Source of the DNA: RGIG8748 sp045544515
Lineage (GTDB): Bacteria; Bacillota; Clostridia; UMGS1810
Assembly (NCBI GenBank): GCA_045544515.1
Contig: JAZPZD010000022.1
Coordinates: forward strand, 1 to 24,101
Direction of reading: 5' to 3'
Length of the DNA stretch: 24,101 nt
Position 1 is the first letter of the stretch; each line of letters starts with the position of its first letter. The translations under genes were made by a program, and so were the position numbers. Positions 1 to 5,362 of this stretch are shown here, piece by piece. Below the pieces are notes generated by a model. The model had not been told where the DNA came from. It worked only from the letters and a program-made list of their open reading frames with translations, and did no database searches.

Positions 1-152
1 AAGAGTTTTAAAACTACCAATTTTGGATAAGACAAGTAAAAACTCGCAGAGAATATTGAACATATTTTCAAGAGTTTTTACGCAGTATTAGACCAAATTG
101 GTGATTTAAAACCATACGGGGTTCAACTCTCGTGTGCTTACATCTAATGTTA
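1..152 (-). ncRNA. Unidentified long-hairpin RNA or leader, running off the left edge
   Basis: Seen: bases 5-45 and 72-112 are inverted copies that pair almost end to end. The innermost ten pairs (36-45 with 72-81) are perfect, and the outer part has only small bulges. The 26-base loop can pair further (49-56 with 62-69), giving a rod of about 108 nt. A second hairpin (GTGTG at 132-136 with CACAC at 153-157) lies next to it. A consensus minus-strand promoter at 159-187 would start transcription near 152 and read straight through the rod. Inference: it is either the 5' leader of a gene beyond position 1 or a small structured RNA. I recognise no known riboswitch, 6S, tmRNA or SRP motif. A retron-type or Cas9-type guide RNA is possible but unsupported without the neighbouring gene. 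Its 3' end is outside the window. Confidence 0.4.
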
Positions 153-158
153 CACACC

Positions 159-187
159 ATTATACATTATTATGGTGACAATGTCAA
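159..187 (-). promoter_or_regulatory. Consensus sigma-A type promoter (minus strand)
   Basis: Read on the minus strand, TTGACA (182-187) is followed after exactly 17 bases by TATAAT (159-164), a perfect consensus. It lies just past the terminator of the coaX operon, so it starts a new leftward transcription unit whose first transcribed bases form the long hairpin at 5-112. Confidence 0.75.
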
Positions 188-194
188 TGTTTAC

Positions 195-228
195 AAAACA
201 AAAGGGTTCGCCGAAAACCGCCGAACCC
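195..228 (-). terminator. Intrinsic terminator of the coaX/ECF operon
   Basis: On the minus strand, GGGTTCG (222-228) pairs with CGAACCC (204-210). One G/G mismatch and two further pairs lie inside, closing on a GTTTT loop. The stem is followed by a T-rich tail (TTTTGTTTTG). It sits about 10 bases past the stop codon at 237. Confidence 0.8.
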
Positions 229-236
229 CACAAAAG

Positions 237-824
237 TTATTTGTTTTTAAAGTTTATAAGCCTTACTATAACAGGGCTTAATATGATATTCGTACCGAGC
301 TCAAACAAAAAGTTTGCTCCAACGAGGACAAATATCATATAATGTGCCACATTTGTGCCAAGGCCTGCCGTCTCTGCCCACATTGTAACAGTATCCATAA
401 AGAACAATAGACAGCCTATCAAAAACACACCCGTATTTACCACAGGGCATATAACGGCGGCAAACGCTACCGCAAGATATGTGTTTGTGCTCTTTAGTGC
501 TTTGTAGGCAAGTGCAGCCAAAAGTCCTGCAAGCGTTCCCTTTAAAAGTACGGTGACAATCGTGCCGAAGATATCCACCGCTAGAAAAGCTGCGGCGTCA
601 CCCGATAAGAGTACCGTAACGCCAAATACAAATCCGAGCCAGGCTCCGATCTTTACGGAGCACACACTTGCACCTATTACGATAGGTATAAGGACAAGCG
701 ATACCGAAAAAGGTCCTAATCGGATAAACGCACCCATAAGCTGCAGTATAACCACAAGTGCGGTTAGTATTGCACCAAAGACCATTTCCCTTGTGTTAAG
801 GGCTGTTGACTGTGTTTCTTTCAT
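237..824 (-). CDS. ECF transporter S component, probably pantothenate-specific
   Basis: A 195-residue, very hydrophobic protein with about five to six membrane segments, the size and pattern of a substrate-binding S component of an energy-coupling-factor vitamin importer. Such proteins work in the membrane with a shared EcfA/A'/T module encoded elsewhere. The start at 824 was chosen because AAGGAGG stands 7 bases before the ATG; a longer frame has no such site. It follows coaX by 73 bases on the same strand, so pantothenate, the CoaX substrate, is the most likely cargo (inference from context; PanT-like). The family also serves other vitamins, so the substrate is not proven by sequence. An intrinsic terminator follows the gene. 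Confidence 0.8.
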   Translation of the reverse strand: MKETQSTALNTREMVFGAILTALVVILQLMGAFIRLGPFSVSLVLIPIVIGASVCSVKIGAWLGFVFGVTVLLSGDAAAFLAVDIFGTIVTVLLKGTLAGLLAALAYKALKSTNTYLAVAFAAVICPVVNTGVFLIGCLLFFMDTVTMWAETAGLGTNVAHYMIFVLVGANFLFELGTNIILSPVIVRLINFKNK

Positions 825-881
825 AAAAATTCCTCCTTGCTGTCGCCTGCAACTGCAGTGCAACGCATAAAAATTTTATAA

Positions 882-899
882 AATCTCTATTGAGAGATT
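882..899 (-). terminator. Small perfect hairpin at the end of coaX
   Basis: AATCTCT (882-888) and AGAGATT (893-899) form a perfect 7-bp stem with a 4-base loop. It overlaps the coaX stop codon and is followed on the minus strand by TTATAAAATTTTT. The stem is AT-rich and weak, so at most a partial terminator or an mRNA processing/stability element between coaX and the S-component gene. Confidence 0.35.
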
Positions 900-1665
900 A
901 TATTTTGTTTTTGTTATATATTATATTTAAACCTTTTAGCAGGAGATTGTCGTCTACAGTTATCTCGTGTTTGCAATGAGGTATTATGGTAGAGGCAAGA
1001 CCGCCTGTTGCATAAACGGGGATTTCTTTGCCGTATTCGGCAAAAAATCTGTCAATCATACCGTCTATCATAGCAGAGTTGCCGTATACAACGCCCGACT
1101 TCATACAGTCGATGGTGTTTTTGCCTGCGACGGATTTGGGAGCTTCGAGGTTAACCTGCGGAAGCTGTGCCGTACCCGACGAGAGAGAGTTTAGCCCCAT
1201 AATAACACCCGGTATGATAGACGCACCGCAAAAAGCTCCGCTATCGTCTAAAAGAAGTATCTTTGTAGCTGTGCCCATATCTATTACAAGCGAGGGACTT
1301 GCGTAGATTTCCTTTGCGGCAACGCACGCACATATAAGGTCTGCTCCCACAGACGACGGGTCGTCGCACTTTAGGTTAATTCCCGTTTTGATGCCGGGCT
1401 CTATCATAATAGCATCCACATTATATACAATCTTAAGAGCCTTTTTGACAATAGGGTTAAGCGGCGGCACAACCGATGATACAATGGCACCGTCTATGCT
1501 TTCTTCGGTAACGCCGTGCATAGAGAGGATGCTTCGGATTTTGCTTGCGTATTCATCCTCTGTTTTGGATGGGTTTGTGGCAATGCGGACAACGAAGTTA
1601 AGCTTGTCCTCTTCAAAACCGCCCAGAACTATATTTGTGTTTCCAATGTCTAAAGCCAATATCAT
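898..1665 (-). CDS. coaX: Type III pantothenate kinase
   Basis: Phosphorylates pantothenate to 4'-phosphopantothenate, the first step of coenzyme A synthesis, in the cytosol. The 255-residue length is typical of the family. It opens with the ASKHA nucleotide-binding signature MILALDIGNTNIVLG and carries a second acidic/phosphate motif, DMGTATK, near residue 125, as well as a GADLICA segment in the substrate-binding region. The start at 1665 was chosen over an upstream ATG at 1713: the nucleotide-binding strand begins exactly here, as in CoaX proteins, and GAAAGG precedes it. The upstream codons fall between the promoter and this site. It is followed by the ECF S-component gene, giving an uptake-plus-kinase pair. 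Type III enzymes are usually insensitive to CoA feedback (family knowledge). Confidence 0.95.
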   Translation of the reverse strand: MILALDIGNTNIVLGGFEEDKLNFVVRIATNPSKTEDEYASKIRSILSMHGVTEESIDGAIVSSVVPPLNPIVKKALKIVYNVDAIMIEPGIKTGINLKCDDPSSVGADLICACVAAKEIYASPSLVIDMGTATKILLLDDSGAFCGASIIPGVIMGLNSLSSGTAQLPQVNLEAPKSVAGKNTIDCMKSGVVYGNSAMIDGMIDRFFAEYGKEIPVYATGGLASTIIPHCKHEITVDDNLLLKGLNIIYNKNKI

Positions 1666-1691
1666 ATTATCAAGACCTTTCTTTCGAGCAT

Positions 1692-1720
1692 ATTCTAACA
1701 CAAAAACAGTCAAAAATCAA
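1692..1720 (-). promoter_or_regulatory. Promoter of coaX operon (minus strand)
   Basis: Read on the minus strand, TTGATT (1715-1720), a 17-base spacer and TAGAAT (1692-1697). It lies 27 bases before the coaX start. It is arranged back-to-back with the plus-strand promoter at 1748-1776. Confidence 0.65.
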
Positions 1721-1747
1721 GATTTGCAAATTTTATTTTGAAAACTC

Positions 1748-1776
1748 TTGACAAATATTAAAAAAAGGTGCATAAT
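1748..1776 (+). promoter_or_regulatory. Promoter of the aroF-tyrA operon
   Basis: TTGACA (1748-1753), 17-base spacer, CATAAT (1771-1776). Transcription would start near 1783, a few bases before the ribosome binding site of the leader peptide, so the whole attenuator region lies in the transcript. Confidence 0.8.
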
Positions 1777-1804
1777 TATACAAAACATTAAGGAGTTTTT
1801 TGTT

Positions 1805-1864
1805 ATGGCAAAGTTTGTTTTTGCAGGAGCATACTATTATTATCTTTATTCACATAAAAGCTGA
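1805..1864 (+). CDS. Tyrosine-rich leader peptide of the aroF-tyrA operon
   Basis: A 19-codon reading frame, MAKFVFAGAYYYYLYSHKS, opens with ATG 9 bases after a strong AAGGAG (1790-1795). It contains four consecutive Tyr codons (1832-1843), a Leu codon and a fifth Tyr codon (1847-1849), plus two Phe codons. It sits between a consensus promoter and an intrinsic terminator, ahead of the first enzyme of aromatic synthesis and the tyrosine-branch dehydrogenase. That is the arrangement of ribosome-mediated attenuation leaders such as those of trp, his and pheA operons in proteobacteria. Inference: the ribosome stalls at the Tyr run when charged tRNA-Tyr is scarce, allowing read-through into aroF-tyrA. 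The peptide itself probably has no other function. Confidence 0.82.
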   Translation: MAKFVFAGAYYYYLYSHKS

Positions 1865-1920
1865 ATAAGGATGATTGTGCTGTAATAAATTGATTTGTTA
1901 ATTAAATTTCAAAGGTTTAT
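1845..1920 (+). promoter_or_regulatory. Candidate pause hairpin and antiterminator of the Tyr attenuator
   Basis: By eye, TTTATT-C-ACA (1845-1854), just at and after the Tyr codons, can pair with TGTAATAAA (1881-1889): nine pairs with one bulge. The overlapping segment 1885-1897 can instead pair with 1910-1920: eleven pairs including two G-T, with a 2-base bulge and a 12-base loop. The second pairing uses the 5' arm of the terminator, so it would prevent termination. A ribosome stalled on Tyr codons would cover the first arm and favour the second pairing. Both stems are AT-rich, so energies need calculation. Confidence 0.5.
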
Positions 1921-1950
1921 CGGCTATAATCACCGATAAGCCTTTTTTAA
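1911..1950 (+). terminator. Attenuator terminator upstream of aroF
   Basis: AAGGTTTATCGG (1912-1923) pairs with CCGATAAGCCTT (1933-1944): twelve pairs with a single G-T, a 9-base loop and an uninterrupted T run to 1948. It lies between the leader peptide and the aroF ribosome binding site, with no other promoter visible downstream, so it must be bypassed for aroF-tyrA expression. Confidence 0.88.
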
Positions 1951-1983
1951 TTTCGAAAATTATTTGTATGGAGGATATAAAAG

Positions 1984-2982
1984 ATGATAGTAGTACTTAA
2001 AACAAATGTGCAGGAAGAAAAAAAGCAAAATCTTATAAGCTATCTTAAAGAGCTCGGTGTTGATATCCACTTAAGCGAGGGTAAGTTTCAGACAATACTC
2101 GGACTTATAGGCGACACCTCAAATATTGACACAGACCTCATAGAAAGCCTTGATATCGTGGAGGGTGTCAAGAGGATTTCGGAGCCGTTTAAAAACGCAA
2201 ACCGTAAGTTCCACCCCGATGACACTGTGATAGATGTCTGCGGTGTAAAAATCGGTGGGGGCAGCTTTGCTGTGATGGCAGGTCCGTGTTCTGTAGAGAG
2301 CGAGGAGCAGCTTACAGAGATAGCGGTTAAGGCAAAACAGCTGGGTGCCAATATATTAAGAGGCGGAGCGTTTAAGCCCCGCACATCGCCCTATGCCTTT
2401 CAGGGAATGAGGGCAGACGGGATAGAACTTCTTTTGAAAGCAAAAGAAAAAACAGGATTGCCTATTGTTACAGAGATTATGGATGCATCTCATCTGCCTC
2501 TTTTTGACAAGGTGGATATCATTCAGGTTGGTGCAAGAAATATGCAGAACTTTGAACTCTTAAAGGCACTTGGCAAGACAAATAAGCCCGTACTTTTAAA
2601 AAGAGGACTGTCGAGCACAATGCAGGAGCTTTTAATGAGTGCGGAGTACATTATGGCAGGCGGCAACGAAAAGGTTATCCTTTGCGAAAGAGGTATACGC
2701 ACCTTTGAAACAGCTACCCGAAACACCCTCGACATTTCGGCAGTTCCAATGCTAAAGGAGCTTTCGCATCTGCCTGTGATTGTAGACCCCAGTCACGCCA
2801 CAGGTGTGTCCAAATTGGTAAAGCCAATGTCACTTGCGGCAGCAGCCTGCGGTGCAGACGGACTTATGATAGAGGTGCACAATAATCCATCCAAAGCCCT
2901 CTGTGACGGACCGCAGTCGCTTACACCCGAGGCGTTTGGCGATGTGATAAGTGCTGTCAGAAAGGTAAGAGAGGTGCTGTAA
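1984..2982 (+). CDS. aroF: 3-deoxy-7-phosphoheptulonate (DAHP) synthase, type I-beta
   Basis: Condenses phosphoenolpyruvate and erythrose 4-phosphate to DAHP, the first committed step of the shikimate pathway. 332 residues. Residues 1 to about 70 form a ferredoxin-like regulatory domain, as in the Thermotoga-type enzyme, where it confers tyrosine/phenylalanine feedback (family knowledge). The barrel then carries the family motifs AGPCSVES, RGGAFKPRTSPYAFQG, QVGARNMQN, LLKRG, CERGIRTFE and VDPSHATG, which supply substrate and metal ligands (Cys, His, Glu, Asp). GGAGG stands 9 bases before the ATG. It is the first structural gene after the tyrosine leader and terminator, and tyrA follows 3 bases after its stop, so both are co-transcribed under the same attenuator. 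In older nomenclature it is also called AroA or AroG. Confidence 0.96.
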   Translation: MIVVLKTNVQEEKKQNLISYLKELGVDIHLSEGKFQTILGLIGDTSNIDTDLIESLDIVEGVKRISEPFKNANRKFHPDDTVIDVCGVKIGGGSFAVMAGPCSVESEEQLTEIAVKAKQLGANILRGGAFKPRTSPYAFQGMRADGIELLLKAKEKTGLPIVTEIMDASHLPLFDKVDIIQVGARNMQNFELLKALGKTNKPVLLKRGLSSTMQELLMSAEYIMAGGNEKVILCERGIRTFETATRNTLDISAVPMLKELSHLPVIVDPSHATGVSKLVKPMSLAAAACGADGLMIEVHNNPSKALCDGPQSLTPEAFGDVISAVRKVREVL

Positions 2983-2985
2983 AAA

Positions 2986-3822
2986 ATGAAGATAGGAATA
3001 GCAGGTCTCGGGCTTATAGGCGGCTCTATGGCAAAGGCGTACAAATTCTATACAGACAATGAAGTATTTGGCTATGACAAAGACGAGGCATCGTTTAAAA
3101 GGGCGGTCCTCGTAGGTGCGGTAGACGGGCGTCTTGATGACCACACCATAGGCGAGTGCGATGTTTTGATAGTTGCCCTTTATCCAGGCTCTGCGGTGGA
3201 CTTTGTTGTAAAAAACGCAGACAAAATCAAAAAAGGTGCAACCGTAATTGATTGTTGCGGTGTAAAGGGAAATGTGTGCAAAATCCTTTTTGAAACAGCA
3301 GAGAAAAACGGTTTTTGTTTCTATGGCGGACACCCAATGGCTGGCACGCAGTTTTCGGGCTTTGCTGCCGCAAGGGAAAATCTCTTTAACGGGGCATCAA
3401 TGATAATCGTGCCAAAGGACACCGACGATATATACAAGCTCGACTATGTCAAATCGCTCTTTACCGCAATCGGTTTTAAAAGCATTACCATTACCGATGC
3501 CAAGACCCACGACAAGATGATAGCATACACCTCACAGCTTGCACATGCAGTGTCGAGTGCTTATGTAAAAAGCCCCGTATCCAATGCACACAAGGGCTTT
3601 TCGGCAGGCAGCTTTAAGGACTTAACAAGAGTTGCCAAATTAAACGAAGAGATGTGGACAGAGCTCTTTTTGGAAAACGGCGACTTTCTTGCACAGGAAA
3701 TAGACCGAATGGCAGAAGAACTCAAAAAGTATTCCGACGCCATCAAAGCAAAAGACAAAGAAAAGCTGTATAACCTCTTAAAAGAGGGAAGTATTGCAAA
3801 GGAAAAATCCCAGGACAACTAA
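2986..3822 (+). CDS. tyrA: Prephenate dehydrogenase
   Basis: Oxidatively decarboxylates prephenate to 4-hydroxyphenylpyruvate, the tyrosine-specific branch. 278 residues. The N-terminal Rossmann fold begins at once with GIAGLGLIGGSMAKAY (dinucleotide-binding glycines). GGHPMAGTQFSGF near residue 115 and the TSQLAHAVSSAYV helix near residue 180 are the prephenate/catalytic His motifs of TyrA. The all-helical C-terminal domain ends at about residue 275, and no C-terminal ACT domain is present, so allosteric tyrosine control by that domain is absent. The start lies 3 bases after aroF, with AGAGGTG inside the aroF end as ribosome binding site. Control is likely through the upstream Tyr leader and the aroF N-terminal domain. 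Confidence 0.94.
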   Translation: MKIGIAGLGLIGGSMAKAYKFYTDNEVFGYDKDEASFKRAVLVGAVDGRLDDHTIGECDVLIVALYPGSAVDFVVKNADKIKKGATVIDCCGVKGNVCKILFETAEKNGFCFYGGHPMAGTQFSGFAAARENLFNGASMIIVPKDTDDIYKLDYVKSLFTAIGFKSITITDAKTHDKMIAYTSQLAHAVSSAYVKSPVSNAHKGFSAGSFKDLTRVAKLNEEMWTELFLENGDFLAQEIDRMAEELKKYSDAIKAKDKEKLYNLLKEGSIAKEKSQDN

Positions 3823-3823
3823 A

Positions 3824-3860
3824 AAACTCCCGAACCGTTTTTGCTGCGGTTCGGGAGTTT
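3824..3860. terminator. Bidirectional terminator between tyrA and the WG-repeat gene
   Basis: AAACTCCCGAACCG (3824-3837) pairs perfectly with CGGTTCGGGAGTTT (3847-3860): 14 pairs and a 9-base loop. T runs lie on the 3' side of both strands. It ends tyrA on the plus strand and the convergent gene (stop at 3869) on the minus strand. Confidence 0.92.
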
Positions 3861-3868
3861 GAGTTTAA

Positions 3869-5215
3869 TTAATAGTAATCTCTTATTCCGTTAAATTCTT
3901 TTTTGAGAACATTTTTGCCCTTTTTGTTTATTACAAACCATTTGTCATTTTTGGTACATACTATTGCATAGCCGTCTTTGTAAAAGTCGGTGGCGTTTTT
4001 GTATTGGGGTTTAATTATCCACTTGCCTTTTTTGTTTATATAGCCATAGAGCTTTCCGTCAGACACAAGTGCGAGAGAGCCGTCAAAGGAAGATGCAAAG
4101 TCAAATTGTGGCTCAATTACCCATCTGCCTTTTTTGTCTATATATCCGTACTTGTCGGTGTCAACCTCTTTGGCGTAGGCTATGCCGCCGCAAAAGTCTC
4201 CCGCGTCGGAAAAGTCGTTGTCTATAGCCCACTTGCCTTTTTCGTTGATATATCCCCAGGTGTCGCCCTTAAGTACTCTTGCAAGACCGTCGGAAAACGG
4301 TGCGGCTGCGGCATATTTGGCTTTAATCACCCAAGAGCCGTATTTGTCAATATAGCCCCATTTGCCCTTGTCATTAAGAGCTGCTGCCATATCCTCGGAA
4401 AAATTGCCTATTGAAGAGAATTTGTTTTTAATAACCCATTTGCCGTTTCGGTCTATTACGCCCCATTTGCCGTCACAGCAAACGGTTGCCCTTTTGCCGT
4501 CAAACTCTCCTGCGGCTTCGAACTTGGGTTTGATAACCCAATTACCCTTTTTGTCTATATATCCGTACAGGTACTTTCCGTCAGTTTCCGCCATTACCGC
4601 TGCCATACCCTCGGAAAAGTCCGATGCGTAGAGGTATTTGGGCTCAATTACCCACTTGCCTCTTTTATTCATATAGCCCCATTTGTTGTTTTTCTGAACT
4701 GCGATAATCCCCTCGGAAAAGGCAGACATTTCGGTGTATTTAAAGTCGGTAACCGTCTTTTCGTTTCTTTTGGAAAGGGCGGTCATTATTATGGAATTGC
4801 CCTTGTTTTTTACGGGCTTTTTCGCCTTGATGAGCTTTTCGCCTACAAATTCGAGAGAGGTGTATCTGGCGTCGGTTATTACCTTGCCGTTTTTGTTTAT
4901 CACGCCTTGCGTAAGAGAAAAGTCTTTTGCATTTATCTTGGAAAATACCGCCATACCGTCGGAAAACAGGTTTTCTGCGTCGTGGTCGCTTTTTGAAAAA
5001 GCAGAGCATACCGCCGTAATCAAAAGTATGACTATGATTAGTGCAAGTGAGCCAACCAAAATACGCCTTTTTGTATAATCGGGCTTTTTGGTGCTTGGGG
5101 TAGGCACATACTCCTCCATATGCATCGTATATGTGGCGTTTTCGGAGAGCTGTTTTCCGCCAAAGTCATCATTTGTGTTAGTTTCAGGTGTGTTTTTTGC
5201 ATCAAAATCAGCCAT
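3869..5215 (-). CDS. Membrane-anchored WG-repeat (beta-repeat) protein
   Basis: 448 residues. Residues 1-50 are polar and end in a positively charged stretch (KRR). Residues 52-73 form one membrane segment, predicting a short cytosolic tail and an extracellular C-terminal part. From about residue 95 there are seven clear and about two degenerate repeats of roughly 35-45 residues. Each has a core like KWGYIDKKGKWVIKPKF followed by A-x-x-F-S-E-G-x-A-x-V, the WG/KWG repeat. These are expected to form a beta-rich, propeller-like surface. The function is unknown; such proteins are common in Clostridia and Bacteroidetes and are thought to bind ligands or partners. AAGGAG precedes the ATG. It is a single-gene unit with its own promoter (5241-5270) and a shared terminator, convergent with tyrA and divergent from the glycosyltransferase gene. 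Confidence 0.85.
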   Translation of the reverse strand: MADFDAKNTPETNTNDDFGGKQLSENATYTMHMEEYVPTPSTKKPDYTKRRILVGSLALIIVILLITAVCSAFSKSDHDAENLFSDGMAVFSKINAKDFSLTQGVINKNGKVITDARYTSLEFVGEKLIKAKKPVKNKGNSIIMTALSKRNEKTVTDFKYTEMSAFSEGIIAVQKNNKWGYMNKRGKWVIEPKYLYASDFSEGMAAVMAETDGKYLYGYIDKKGNWVIKPKFEAAGEFDGKRATVCCDGKWGVIDRNGKWVIKNKFSSIGNFSEDMAAALNDKGKWGYIDKYGSWVIKAKYAAAAPFSDGLARVLKGDTWGYINEKGKWAIDNDFSDAGDFCGGIAYAKEVDTDKYGYIDKKGRWVIEPQFDFASSFDGSLALVSDGKLYGYINKKGKWIIKPQYKNATDFYKDGYAIVCTKNDKWFVINKKGKNVLKKEFNGIRDYY

Positions 5216-5240
5216 AGTATCACTCCTTTTTTACAATTAA

Positions 5241-5270
5241 AGTTTAACATATTTATTGTGTTTATGTCAA
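5241..5270 (-). promoter_or_regulatory. Promoter of the WG-repeat gene (minus strand)
   Basis: On the minus strand, TTGACA (5265-5270), an 18-base spacer and TAAACT (5241-5246), 26 bases before the start codon at 5215. Confidence 0.65.
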
Positions 5271-5305
5271 GCAGACGAAAAATCAACAAAGAACTTTGAG
5301 ATGTA

Positions 5306-5334
5306 TTGATTTTTTTGGCAATAAAAGGTATAAT
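5306..5334 (+). promoter_or_regulatory. Promoter of the GT4-csaB / mutS2 unit
   Basis: TTGATT (5306-5311), 17-base spacer, TATAAT (5329-5334). The start codon at 5363 lies 28 bases further on. This placement also rules out translation of the in-frame codons between 5306 and 5362. Confidence 0.75.
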
Positions 5335-5362
5335 ATATGTAATAATGCAAAGGGGAAAACTT

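Noticed and set aside
1..115. CRISPR array or Cas9 tracrRNA at the left edge
   Set aside because: The two similar 40-base blocks are inverted, not direct, there is no repeat-spacer periodicity, and no cas gene is visible. Kept only as one alternative for the hairpin RNA.
1777..1983. T-box riboswitch upstream of aroF
   Set aside because: No AGGGTGG-type antiterminator bulge or specifier stem was seen, the leader is too short, and a well-formed small Tyr-rich reading frame explains the region better.
5306..5362. Upstream in-frame start for the GT4-CsaB protein
   Set aside because: The region holds the -35 and -10 elements and lacks a ribosome binding site. The ATG at 5363 has AAGGGG and begins the GT4 fold.
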